This document shows positions 8,400-17,477 of a stretch of DNA of 64,000 nt, one piece after another. The translations under genes and the position numbers were made by a program. Origin of the DNA: Gordonia sp. KTR9 (GTDB lineage Bacteria; Actinomycetota; Actinomycetes; Mycobacteriales; Mycobacteriaceae); NCBI RefSeq assembly GCF_000143885.2, contig NC_018581.1, forward strand, positions 2,852,001 to 2,916,000, read 5' to 3'. Position 1 is the first letter of the stretch. The number at the start of each line of letters is the position of its first letter. The notes beneath the pieces were generated by a model. The model was not told the origin of the DNA, made no database searches, and was given only the letters and a program-made list of their open reading frames with translations.

Positions 8400-10043
8400 C
8401 CTGGATCCGTGGATGTGTTTAGGGTGTCGATGACAAGAAAATGCCCTTTGAACTGGGATGATTGGTGGTGTTGAGACAACAAAACAACCCAGTCAAAAGG
8501 CACTTTCAGTGAAAGTATCGCATAGGTTCACTACCGAGTCCGCTGTCTTCGATGACGACAACCTGGTGTCGCATGCCGGGCTAGTACCGGTGATGCGACT
8601 GGCCCACTCGACGGGGTTGGCCTCCCAGCTGGCCGAGCGAGTCGATTTGGGCACCACCCAAGTCGCCTCAGCCGGGGCCAACCTCGACGCGAAGCTGTTG
8701 ACCGTGATCGCCGGATTCTGTTGCGGCGCCGACAGTATCGACGACCTCAACCTCGTCCGCGCCGGTGGGCACACCCGCCTGTTCGACCGCGTGTACGCCC
8801 CGGCCACGATCGGACAGACCCTGCGCGAGTTCACCACCGGTCATGTCCGACAACTCAACGCCGTGATGACCCGGACCTTACCGGCGATGTGCGCGCGGGC
8901 AGGGTTGTTACCCACCGACGGCGCCCGAGTGTTTGTCGATATCGACTCGCTGCTGCGCCCGGTCTACGGCTATCAGAAACAGGGCGGCTCCTACGGCCAC
9001 GCCAAGATCGCCGGACGTGAACTCCTCCGCCGGGGCCTGTCACCACTGATCGCCACCGTCTGCGCGCCCGGTCATCCACCTGTGATCGCCAACGCGTGGC
9101 TGCGCGCAGGGCGCGCCGCCTCCGGTGCCGGGGCAGCAAAAATGATCGCCGAAACCATCACCACCGCACGCCGCGCCGGAGCCGCCGGCGAGATCACGGT
9201 ACGCGGGGATTCGGCCTACGGCTCGGCCGAGGTGATGGCGACCTGCGAGCGTGCAGGAGCCACGTTCTCGCTGGTCCTGCGGACCAACACCGCTATCACC
9301 CGCGCGATCACGGCCATCAAAGACGATGCCTGGACACCGGTGCACTATCCCGGCGCGGTCACCGACCCCGACACCGGCGAACTGATCTCCGATGCCGAAG
9401 TCGCCGAAACCACCTACACCGTGAAACCCCAGTCGCCTCACCCGATCACCGCCCGACTCATCGTGCGCCGCGTCAAAGCCCACCACCCCGCCAACACCGA
9501 CACCCTGATGCCCGCCTGGCGGTACCACGCATTCTTCACCAACACCACCGACGACACCGTCACCGCCGACATCAACCACCGAGGCCACGCCATCATCGAG
9601 ACCGTGTTCGCCGACCTCATCGACGGACCGCTGGCACATCTACCCTCCGGAGTGTTCGGTGCCAACGCAGCCTGGCTGGCCCTGGCCGCCATCAGTCACA
9701 ACCTCCTGCGCGCCCTCGCCGCGCTCAGCGCAGCACCGGCACTGCGCGCCGCACGCGGGGCGACGCTGCGCCGAACACTCATCGCCGTGCCCGCCCGACT
9801 GGCCCGACCAGCACGAACACCCGTCCTGCACCTACCCCGCCACTGGCCAGCACAACACGCCTTCACCGCGTTGTGGACCGCAATAAACACCACCTGACAC
9901 ACACACTCCACACTGCCCAACCACGACCAGGAACCCCAGTGAAAAAGCTGACACAAGGTCAGCGAATACCCGACGCCCACACCACAACCAGACACTCAGC
10001 CATCACCAACCACACCCCCCGGATAACCATCCACGGATCCAGG
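8400..10043 (+). mobile_element. IS1380-family insertion sequence, complete
   Basis: Terminal inverted repeats CCTGGATCCGTGGATG (8400-8415) and its exact complement (10028-10043) bound 1644 bp containing a single intact transposase gene. CTCAG occurs immediately outside both ends (8395-8399 and 10044-10048), consistent with a target-site duplication. Intact ends and an open transposase suggest a recent, possibly active insertion. Members of this family are usually given 4-bp duplications, so the fifth matching base may be chance. Confidence 0.92.
8458..9897 (+). CDS. IS1380-family transposase
   Basis: 479 residues, full length. The DDE triad fits Asp163 (VFVDIDSLL, followed by YGYQKQGGSYGH), Asp251 (VRGDSAYGS) and Glu381 (HRGHAIIETVFADL). 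The C-terminal AAWLALAAISHNLLRA helix is also typical of IS1380 enzymes. ATG 8458 is used; the exact start is uncertain because the first ~20 residues are poorly conserved. No frameshift or stop interrupts it. Confidence 0.95.
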   Translation: MIGGVETTKQPSQKALSVKVSHRFTTESAVFDDDNLVSHAGLVPVMRLAHSTGLASQLAERVDLGTTQVASAGANLDAKLLTVIAGFCCGADSIDDLNLVRAGGHTRLFDRVYAPATIGQTLREFTTGHVRQLNAVMTRTLPAMCARAGLLPTDGARVFVDIDSLLRPVYGYQKQGGSYGHAKIAGRELLRRGLSPLIATVCAPGHPPVIANAWLRAGRAASGAGAAKMIAETITTARRAGAAGEITVRGDSAYGSAEVMATCERAGATFSLVLRTNTAITRAITAIKDDAWTPVHYPGAVTDPDTGELISDAEVAETTYTVKPQSPHPITARLIVRRVKAHHPANTDTLMPAWRYHAFFTNTTDDTVTADINHRGHAIIETVFADLIDGPLAHLPSGVFGANAAWLALAAISHNLLRALAALSAAPALRAARGATLRRTLIAVPARLARPARTPVLHLPRHWPAQHAFTALWTAINTT

Positions 10044-10181
10044 CTCAGGGAGCAACGGGAACTCACGCTACCGCTCCTCACACCTCAGGGGGCAGGAGGG
10101 TTACGCACCTGAGGGAGCAGCGGAAGCTCACGCCACCGCCACCTCAGGGGGCAGGCGGGTGTCCGCACCTCAGGGGGCAGG
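10044..10181. repeat. CACCTCAGGGGGCAGG repeats flanking the IS
   Basis: CACCTCAGGGGGCAGG occurs exactly at 10081-10096, 10140-10155 and 10166-10181. A variant starts near 10105 (CACCTGAGGGAGCAGCGG). Joining the sequence left of the IS (ending CACCTCAG) to that right of the duplication gives CACCTCAGGGAGCAACGG, another copy of the variant. The IS therefore landed inside this repeat family. Confidence 0.85.
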
Positions 10182-10183
10182 AA

Positions 10184-11044
10184 TCAGCCCAGGGCTGCCG
10201 CGAGGCGGCGCCACTGCTCGCGCGGGAAGCCTCGGTGGTCGGCCTGCAGAACCTGCACGCAGACGTGGTCCGCGCCGGCCGCACGGTGCTCGTCGATCCG
10301 CTTGCGGATCGCGGCCTCGTCGCCCCAGACGATCAGAGCGTCGAAGAGTCGGTCGCTCGCCGAGGTCAGGTCCTCCTCGGAGAACCCGAGTCGCCGAAGA
10401 TTGTTGGCGTAGTTCGGCATCGCGAGGTAGCCCTTGAGCCATTTCGTGCCGATCGCGCGTGCTTCGTCGCGGTCGGCGGCGAAGATCGCCGTCTGTTCCG
10501 GGGCGAGCAGCGGTCCGTCGCCGAGAGTGTCGCGGGCGATCGAGGTGTGGTCCGGGGTCACCAGGTAGGGGTGGGCTCCGGCAGTCCGGTCGGCCGAGAG
10601 CTGGAGCATCTTCGGTCCGAGCGCGGCCAGCACCCGGGCATCGGCCGGCACCGGCTGCGGCGCGTCGTCCAGGCCGTCGAGGAACGCCTTGGTGGTCGCG
10701 AGCGGCTTCTTGTAGCGTCCGGCTTCCTGCGCGTCGATCAGCGGTGCGTGGCTGATGCCGAGGCCGAGAAGGAACCGCGGGCCGAACTGCTCGCTGAGGC
10801 GCGCGTGGGCCGCCGCGACGTCATGCGGCTCATGCATCCACATGTTGAGGATTCCGGTGGCGATCACAGTGTTGCGGGTGGCACCGAGCAGGTTCTCGAC
10901 CGCATCGAGGACCGGACCGCCCACGTCGGGGATCCACAGGGCTGTGTAACCCAATTCGTCGAGCTCGGCCGCGGCTTCGGCGGCCTCCCCGGTGTCTCCG
11001 TACCGTAGCGGTGAACTCCAGATTCCTACGCCGTCGAATTTCAT
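10184..11044 (-). CDS. LLM-class (F420-dependent) oxidoreductase
   Basis: 286 residues, luciferase-like TIM barrel. Features include the GVGIWSSPLRYGD first strand, ELGYTALWIPDVGG, the NTVIATGILNMWMH segment and RFLLGLGISHAPLI, matching the probable F420-dependent family common in mycobacteria and relatives. ATG 11044 gives the family start; a longer frame reaches 11866 antisense to the neighbouring gene and is rejected. Its stop lies 3 bp from the last flanking repeat. Substrate is unknown. Confidence 0.9.
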   Translation of the reverse strand: MKFDGVGIWSSPLRYGDTGEAAEAAAELDELGYTALWIPDVGGPVLDAVENLLGATRNTVIATGILNMWMHEPHDVAAAHARLSEQFGPRFLLGLGISHAPLIDAQEAGRYKKPLATTKAFLDGLDDAPQPVPADARVLAALGPKMLQLSADRTAGAHPYLVTPDHTSIARDTLGDGPLLAPEQTAIFAADRDEARAIGTKWLKGYLAMPNYANNLRRLGFSEEDLTSASDRLFDALIVWGDEAAIRKRIDEHRAAGADHVCVQVLQADHRGFPREQWRRLAAALG

Positions 11045-11097
11045 GCCCTCGACACTACCGATCGAGTGATCGGGTTGTGGCGACGGTCGAATCCGGC

Positions 11098-11985
11098 TCA
11101 GCTGTTCGCCGGTCGACCCGCCGCCGCCTCCAGCCGCGCGTCCATCGCGGCGGTCATCCGCTTGAACAGGTTGATCGCGACGACCCCCGCGACGATGAGG
11201 ACGACTCCCGCGACGGTGCCGAGTGAGTCGGTGACCAACCCGGAGATGCCGATCGCGAGAACGTAGATCGGCACCCAGCCGAACAAATGCAGGATGCTCT
11301 CCGGTTTCTCGTCGGTGGCCCATCCCTCCCGAATCGCAGCACGGTAGGTCGCGTAGTCGGGATAGAACTCGGTGAACGCGATCGCGAAGATCGTGCCACC
11401 GATCTGGATGATCCACCCGGTCCAGAAGTTGTTCGGGTCGTCGAGCACCAGATCGCCGAACGCGCCCGAGATCGCGGCGACACCGAACCCGGCCACCCAT
11501 GCCCAGGTGATGACGTAGTTGATGTGGATGAACAGCGGGCTGTCCCAGAATTCCTTCTCGGTGGTCTCCCGCGCGTACTGGAGGGTGAACGGCTGACGCA
11601 CGAGGATCGACCCGAGCGCGAACGAGACCAGAGCGATGTTGGTCATCTCCCCGCCCCAGCGCTCCAGCCAGTCGATGACGCCGTCGGAGGCGAACAACGC
11701 GATGATCGCCATCGTGCCGAAGTAGGTGACGTCGAAGACTTCGAGGAGCTTCACACTCGTGCCACGCTTGTGACCGCCGATCACCAGCAGGAGCGACAGC
11801 GCGAACGCCGACGCCGCGGCTTCCTCGAACCGGCCGGGCCCCGCGAGCAGCGCCATGAGGATCCACGGGGACATACCCGCGAACGGCGAGTTGAGGAACA
11901 GCGTCAATGCGTGCCGGGCGCCCGACGTCGGCGGTGGATCGGTCCGCGTCGAGTCGGCCACCGGCGGAGTCGGATCATCGCTCAT
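11098..11985 (-). CDS. Integral membrane protein, unknown function
   Basis: 295 residues with a Pro/Thr-rich cytoplasmic start of about 25 residues and then 7-8 hydrophobic helices. Charged loops include KRGTSVKLLEVFDVTYFGT and EFYPDYATYRAAIREGW. I do not recognise a named family. It lies upstream of the LLM oxidoreductase on the same strand with a 53-bp gap, so co-transcription is possible. Confidence 0.75.
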   Translation of the reverse strand: MSDDPTPPVADSTRTDPPPTSGARHALTLFLNSPFAGMSPWILMALLAGPGRFEEAAASAFALSLLLVIGGHKRGTSVKLLEVFDVTYFGTMAIIALFASDGVIDWLERWGGEMTNIALVSFALGSILVRQPFTLQYARETTEKEFWDSPLFIHINYVITWAWVAGFGVAAISGAFGDLVLDDPNNFWTGWIIQIGGTIFAIAFTEFYPDYATYRAAIREGWATDEKPESILHLFGWVPIYVLAIGISGLVTDSLGTVAGVVLIVAGVVAINLFKRMTAAMDARLEAAAGRPANS

Positions 11986-12283
11986 TGCTGAATTGTGAGG
12001 CGCGACGAGGCAATCCGCAGCGCACTACGGCAATCCGCGTCACATTTGTGTGGGGCCGGGCCCGCAGGTCCCGCCCGGACATCCGCACTCATGGCATCCC
12101 CGACGACGGCCAGCCGTCTCAACTTCATCGACATGGCGGGCGGTCCATGAGAACTCCGCGATTCGGGTAATTCAGGCGGCGACCGGGGCAAATTCCCCGA
12201 TGGACACGTTCTTTCACCGCGCAGCGCATAAATTCCGTGGTGGTGTGGGGGAGGATGATCCCGGAGGCGGGAGGGGTGACTCG
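11986..12283. other. Intergenic region between divergent genes
   Basis: About 300 bp between the membrane protein and the GGDEF-EAL gene, which point away from each other. A short hairpin, CGGGG-6-CCCCG at 12184-12199, is the only structure seen. The frame of the GGDEF gene stays open back to 12050 here, but the upstream part lacks family-like sequence. Both promoters must lie in this stretch; I could not identify them. Confidence 0.4.
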
Positions 12284-14755
12284 ATGGCACGATCCGCAGG
12301 TGACGACCACGGGTCCGCGGGGATGCCCGCCGGAGTCGTTCCCGGCGCTGGGGAAACACCCGGCGACGCCGCCGTTGCCGAACGTCATCGCCTCCTACTC
12401 GAACTGAGCCCCGACGCGATCGCCGTGCACCGGGACGGCTTGATCGTCTATGTCAACTCTGCTGCGCTCGCTTTCGCGCGCATCGACGACCGCGAGGCAA
12501 TGCTCGGCCGTCCGATCGCCGAGTTCGTCCATCCAGAAGAGTTGCCCCGGATGGTCGAGCGGATCGCGTCCATGAGCGATGCGCCAGGTGCCGCGACGAA
12601 ACCCGAAGAAGTCGTGATGGTGGACGCCCACGGTGTCTCGCGACCGATGGAGGTCATCTCGGTTCGCACCGTGTGGCACGACTCCCCGGCCTACCAGGTC
12701 ATCCTGCGCGACGTCTCCGCGCACAAGGCGGTCGAGTCGGCTCTCCGCCGGCACGCGATACTCCTCGAGCATGTGAGCAACGCGGTGGTTGCCGTCGACG
12801 ACCAGTTGACCGTCCTGTCGTGGAACCCTGCCGCAGAGCGGATGTACGGCCGGCGCGCCTCCGAGGCGATCGGACGGAATCTCGACGACGTGGTCGGCGT
12901 CCACGTCGATCTGCAGACGGCGGTCTCGCTCGGCAGGGCGGTGGATCAGCTGCATCGCCGTCACGACAACGGACGATCATTTCCGACCCGGACGTCGGTG
13001 ACGACCATGGACGACGGATTTCTCGTCGTCGTCGAACCGACGCACCGCTCTTTCGTCGAGCGTCTCGGCGTCGTTCTCGATGCACTCCATCAGGCGGTGA
13101 TCGTCGTGCGCGAGGACGGCGACATCGAACTCGCGAACCCGGCCGCGGCGACAGTGCTGGGCCAGGAGGCGGTCCCGGGATCGGGGATAGACGAGCTGAA
13201 ACTGGAGTTCGCCGAGGGCGAGTCCCCGATCACGCAGTGTCTGCGCACCCGCGAGCCGGTCACCAACACGACCGCGAAGGTCACGACATCCGTCGGGGCA
13301 CGCTGGTTGTCGTGCAGCTGCCGACCGATCCCCGACGACGGCACCGACGTGGTCGTCCTCGTGTCGTTCGTCGATGTCACCGACGACTTCCGGGAGCGAA
13401 CCGACCTCGCGTGGGGCCCTGTCCGCGACCCGTTGACGGGCTTGTACAACCGCTCCGGGATCATCCGTGAGCTCGAATCGCACATGGCCGGACTCGATGC
13501 GGAAGACGAGGACGACTCGTGCTGTGTCGCGATCTTCTACATCGATCTCGACAACTTCAAACTGGTCAACGACTCACTCGGCCATGCCGTGGGCGACGAG
13601 GTGTTGCACACCATCGCGGAACGGCTGGCGCTGATCACACCCGACTGCGCCGCGGTGGGACGTCTGGGTGGCGACGAGTTCGTGCTCGTATCCACCCTTG
13701 GAACAGCGTGCTCAGCTGACGAGATCGAGGCGCAGATCGACAAGATCCGCGGAACGGTGGACGAACCCGTCACGGTGACTTCCCGGTCCGAACCGCTCAC
13801 TGTCCGGGCGAGTATCGGCGTTGCGACCGTCAATGCCGGGGACGAGTTCACCGCCGCCGACCTCCTGCGCGACGCCGACATCGCGCTGCACCGGGCGCGC
13901 AAGGCTTCGCGAGCCAGCTACGTCCGGTTCCAGACCCAGCACCGGGAAGAACTCCAGCGCCAGCAGCGTATCGAAGAGGAACTGCGACGCGTTCTCGAGG
14001 CCGACACCGACCAACTCGAGGTCCACTATCAGCCGATCGTGTCGACCGGTGACGGCACCCTCGTCGGACTCGAAGGTCTTCTGCGCTGGCACCACCCGGA
14101 GCTGGGCTCCATCTCACCGACCGAGTTCATCCCGCTCGCAGAAGGATCCAACCTCATCGACCGGGTGGGGAACTACGTCTTGGAGACCGCCGCCGCCGAG
14201 GTGGCGGCCGTCCCCGAACTGCGCCGGGTGATGTTGTGCATCAACGTCTCCCGGCGCGAACTCACCAACGGGCAGTTCCCGGACCGGCTCCGGGACACGA
14301 TCACCCGGTCCGGCCTGGACCCCGCCGCGTTCTGTCTGGAGATCACCGAGAGTGCACTCGACCCGCTCGACGGGGACCTGCTCACTCTCTTGCGGGACGT
14401 ACGCGAGCTCGGAACACAGGTGTCGCTCGACGATTTCGGCACCGGTGCGTCGTCGCTGAGCGAGTTCTACCGCCTACCGGTCAGCGTGCTGAAAACCGCG
14501 AAGTCCTTCGTCGACGCCCTCGAGGAACATCCGAGCGCGAAGTCGATCCTCGCCGGCATCGTGACGATGGCGCACGCCGCCGGGATGCGGGTCGTCGCCG
14601 AGGGAGTGGAAACGGAGTCGCAGGCCGCGATCGTCGCCGAGGTCGGGTGCGACCTGGCCCAGGGATACCATTTCGGCCGCCCGGCTCCGCTGGCGGAGGT
14701 GATCGCGTCCGGACTCCGGATCCGTCCGAATCCCGGTGTCTGGGAGACCGCCTGA
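12284..14755 (+). CDS. PAS-PAS-PAS-GGDEF-EAL cyclic-di-GMP protein
   Basis: 823 residues. PAS-type segments lie near 40-150 (SPDAIAVHRDGLIVYVNSAA), 158-260 (LSWNPAAERMYGRRA) and 265-370 (VREDGDIELANPAA). A GGDEF domain follows with an intact GGDEF at 462-466 (VGRLGGDEFVLV), then an EAL domain with EGLLRW at 597 in place of EALLRW, DDFGTGASSL and AEGVETESQ. Both synthesis and hydrolysis of cyclic-di-GMP remain possible, because EGL variants can be active. ATG 12284 has a GGAGGGG upstream. No transmembrane segment is seen, so it probably senses a cytoplasmic cue. Confidence 0.92.
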   Translation: MARSAGDDHGSAGMPAGVVPGAGETPGDAAVAERHRLLLELSPDAIAVHRDGLIVYVNSAALAFARIDDREAMLGRPIAEFVHPEELPRMVERIASMSDAPGAATKPEEVVMVDAHGVSRPMEVISVRTVWHDSPAYQVILRDVSAHKAVESALRRHAILLEHVSNAVVAVDDQLTVLSWNPAAERMYGRRASEAIGRNLDDVVGVHVDLQTAVSLGRAVDQLHRRHDNGRSFPTRTSVTTMDDGFLVVVEPTHRSFVERLGVVLDALHQAVIVVREDGDIELANPAAATVLGQEAVPGSGIDELKLEFAEGESPITQCLRTREPVTNTTAKVTTSVGARWLSCSCRPIPDDGTDVVVLVSFVDVTDDFRERTDLAWGPVRDPLTGLYNRSGIIRELESHMAGLDAEDEDDSCCVAIFYIDLDNFKLVNDSLGHAVGDEVLHTIAERLALITPDCAAVGRLGGDEFVLVSTLGTACSADEIEAQIDKIRGTVDEPVTVTSRSEPLTVRASIGVATVNAGDEFTAADLLRDADIALHRARKASRASYVRFQTQHREELQRQQRIEEELRRVLEADTDQLEVHYQPIVSTGDGTLVGLEGLLRWHHPELGSISPTEFIPLAEGSNLIDRVGNYVLETAAAEVAAVPELRRVMLCINVSRRELTNGQFPDRLRDTITRSGLDPAAFCLEITESALDPLDGDLLTLLRDVRELGTQVSLDDFGTGASSLSEFYRLPVSVLKTAKSFVDALEEHPSAKSILAGIVTMAHAAGMRVVAEGVETESQAAIVAEVGCDLAQGYHFGRPAPLAEVIASGLRIRPNPGVWETA

Positions 14756-14979
14756 CCTTCCCGGCGCACGCGTCGACTGCCCCCCCATACTGCGACACGA
14801 GACCACCGGCGCGCGCCTGCGATCCGTGTTCGTCTGTGTCCGATAGCGTCAGTCAGGGCGACTCACGCGAGTAGATTGAGCGCCAACGTCGATTACCCGG
14901 CGTCCATGCAACCGGACAGCGAGGTCACGGACATGACACACATTCTGCGGTGGGCTTCTCCGACGGTCAGGACGACGCC

Positions 14980-16446
14980 ATGACCGACCAGCAGCGCGAA
15001 GTCGCCGAACAACACACTGCCAAGGTCATCGGCGTCACGGTCGCCGCCGCGGTCGGCGGATTCCTGTTCGGTTTCGACAGTTCGGTCGTCAACGGCGCGG
15101 TCGACTCGATCGAAGCGGATTTCGGACTGGGCAAGCTGATGACCGGCTTCACCGTCGCGATCGCACTGCTCGGTTGCGCGCTCGGCGCCTGGTTCGCCGG
15201 CCGGTTGGCCGACGTCTGGGGTCGCAAGCGCGTGATGCTGCTCGGCTCCGCACTTTTCATCATCTCGGCGATCGGGACCGGTTTCACCCAGACGATTCCC
15301 GACCTGCTGCTGTGGCGTGTCCTCGGCGGCATCGGCATCGGTATCGCCTCGGTCATCGCGCCGGCCTACATCTCCGAGATCGCACCGGCCCGATACCGCG
15401 GTGCCCTCGCCTCCATGCAGCAGCTGGCGATCACGCTGGGAATCTTCGCGGCGTTGCTCTCCGACGCCCTGCTCGCCGACAGTGCCGGGAGCGCGTCGAG
15501 CGACTTCTGGTGGGGTCTGGAGGCGTGGCGGTGGATGTTCCTCGTCGGCGTCGTGCCCGCGGTCGTCTACGGTGTGCTGGCGCTCCTGATCCCGGAGTCG
15601 CCGCGATACCTGGTGGGCCGCAACCGCGATGCCGAGGCGGCACGGATCCTGCAGGAGGTGACCGGCGAGGAGAATCCGCTCGAGCGGGTCAGAGAGATCA
15701 AGCTGACGGTCAAGCGTGAGGCGAAGTCGTCGATCAGGGACATCACGGGGCCGTCGTTCGGACTTCACCCGCTCGTCTGGGTGGGCATCTGGCTGGCGAT
15801 CTTCCAGCAGTTCGTCGGTATCAACGCGATCTTCTACTACTCGACCACCCTGTGGCAGTCCGTCGGCTTCTCCGAGGCCGACTCGTTCAAGACGTCGGTC
15901 ATCACCGCCGTCATCAACGTCGTGATGACCTTCGTGGCGATCTTGTTCGTCGACCGCCTCGGACGCCGCAGGCTCCTGCTCGGCGGTTCGGTGGGCATGT
16001 TCATCGGCCTGCTCATGGCATGTATCGCGTTCACCCAACAGATCGGTGAGGGCGAGAACATCACACTGCCCGACCCCTGGGGTGTGGTCGCACTGATCGG
16101 CGCCAATTTGTTCGTGGTCGCGTTCGCGGCGACCTGGGGCCCCGTGATGTGGGTGATGCTGGGGGAGATGTTCCCGAACCGGATCCGCGGCGTCGCCCTG
16201 GGCGTCTGCACGGCGGTCAACTGGGTCGCGAACTTCACCATCTCGATGCTGTTCCCGCCGATGACCGAAGCAGTGGGCTTGGGGATCATCTACGGGTTCT
16301 TCGCCTTCTGCGCCGCGGCGTCGTTCTTCTACGTCTTCCGGAAGGTCGAGGAGACCAAGGGCATGGAGCTCGAACAGATGGATTCGGTGGCAGACGCGCG
16401 ACTCTCACAGTTCACCGCGGTCCGCGCGGCGAAGGACAAGGGCTGA
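14980..16446 (+). CDS. Sugar porter (MFS, sugar:H+ symporter family)
   Basis: 488 residues and 12 expected membrane helices. It shows all the sugar-porter marks: GRLADVWGRKRVML after helix 2, PESPRYLVGRNR after helix 6, QQFVGINAIFYYS in helix 7, VDRLGRRRLLLGG and GPVMWVMLGEMFPNRIRG. XylE/GlcP-type proton-driven hexose or pentose uptake is the likely role. I start at ATG 14980 with AGGA upstream; a GTG at 14950 is possible. The nitronate monooxygenase gene starts immediately after its stop. Confidence 0.92.
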   Translation: MTDQQREVAEQHTAKVIGVTVAAAVGGFLFGFDSSVVNGAVDSIEADFGLGKLMTGFTVAIALLGCALGAWFAGRLADVWGRKRVMLLGSALFIISAIGTGFTQTIPDLLLWRVLGGIGIGIASVIAPAYISEIAPARYRGALASMQQLAITLGIFAALLSDALLADSAGSASSDFWWGLEAWRWMFLVGVVPAVVYGVLALLIPESPRYLVGRNRDAEAARILQEVTGEENPLERVREIKLTVKREAKSSIRDITGPSFGLHPLVWVGIWLAIFQQFVGINAIFYYSTTLWQSVGFSEADSFKTSVITAVINVVMTFVAILFVDRLGRRRLLLGGSVGMFIGLLMACIAFTQQIGEGENITLPDPWGVVALIGANLFVVAFAATWGPVMWVMLGEMFPNRIRGVALGVCTAVNWVANFTISMLFPPMTEAVGLGIIYGFFAFCAAASFFYVFRKVEETKGMELEQMDSVADARLSQFTAVRAAKDKG

Positions 16447-17460
16447 ATGTTCGATCTCCGCGAACTCTCGCGCCGCGTTGTCGCCGCCCCCATGGCCGGT
16501 GGTCCGACCACCCCGGAGCTGGTGGTGGCGGCGGCGTCGGCTGGCGGTGTCGGCCAGCTCGCCGCCGGCTACCTGAGCCCCGACAAGGTGCGCGCCGACA
16601 TCACGGCCGTGCGGGCGGCGGGCACCGAGGTCTTCGGCGTCAACATCTTCGTTCCGGAATCGGAGCCGGTGGACCCCGACGCCCTCGCCCGCTACCGTGC
16701 CGAACTGGTGCCGTATGCGCGAAATCTGGGTGTGACCCTTCCCGACGTCGACGACCTGGGCGACGACGACGACCATTTCGACACCAAGATCCGGCTGATG
16801 TGCGACGAGCGGATCCCGCTTGTCTCCTTCGCTTTCGGGTGTCCCCGGCCTGAGGTCTTCGCCGAGCTACACCGGCATGGGTGCAGCGTCGGGGTCACGG
16901 TGACCACGGCCGCGGATGCCGAGATCGCCGGGCAGGCCGGGGCCGACTGGCTCATTGTGCAGGGTCCGGACGCCGGCGGTCATCGATCGGTCTTCGACCG
17001 TCGGATCAGCTCTCCCACACTGCCTTTGCATGACTTGATCGGCGAGGTGGCCGATCGGGTGAAACTGCCGATCGTCGCCGCGGGCGGGATCTCGACGGCG
17101 GCCCGGGCCGACGAGATCCGATCCCTGGGACCCGTTGCGGTACAGGTCGGTACCGTTCTGCTGAGAACCAGCGAGGCCGGTACCAAGCCCGCCCATGCGG
17201 CCGCACTCGCCGATCCGGAACGAACCGAGTCCGTGGTCACGTGGGCGTTCAGCGGCCGACCTGCCCGCGCACTGCGAAACCTGTTCACCGACAGGTTCTC
17301 CGACGTCGCGGTGGCCGAATACCCGGCAGTCAACACGTTGACCGGCGGCATCCGGCGCGCCGCCGCCAACGATCCCGACGGCATCAACCTCTGGGCCGGG
17401 AGCGGGTTCCGCGACGCCGTCGAGGAGTCGGCCGTCGATACGATCACCCGGCTCGGCTGA
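16447..17460 (+). CDS. Nitronate monooxygenase (2-nitropropane dioxygenase family)
   Basis: 337 residues, FMN-dependent TIM barrel. It opens with RRVVAAPMAGGPTTPELVVA; the active-site motif IVQGPDAGGHRS carries the catalytic histidine position, and LPIVAAGGIS and VQVGTVLL form the phosphate-binding part. ATG 16447 abuts the TGA of the sugar porter, so both should be on one mRNA, although no metabolic link is obvious. Detoxification of propionate-3-nitronate-like compounds is the known role of the family. Confidence 0.9.
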   Translation: MFDLRELSRRVVAAPMAGGPTTPELVVAAASAGGVGQLAAGYLSPDKVRADITAVRAAGTEVFGVNIFVPESEPVDPDALARYRAELVPYARNLGVTLPDVDDLGDDDDHFDTKIRLMCDERIPLVSFAFGCPRPEVFAELHRHGCSVGVTVTTAADAEIAGQAGADWLIVQGPDAGGHRSVFDRRISSPTLPLHDLIGEVADRVKLPIVAAGGISTAARADEIRSLGPVAVQVGTVLLRTSEAGTKPAHAAALADPERTESVVTWAFSGRPARALRNLFTDRFSDVAVAEYPAVNTLTGGIRRAAANDPDGINLWAGSGFRDAVEESAVDTITRLG

Positions 17461-17477
17461 TCACGCTCCGAACGAGT

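Noticed and set aside
12050..12283. Longer start of the GGDEF-EAL gene
   Set aside because: The extra 78 residues are Pro/His/Arg-rich and have no ribosome site; ATG 12284 has GGAGGGG.
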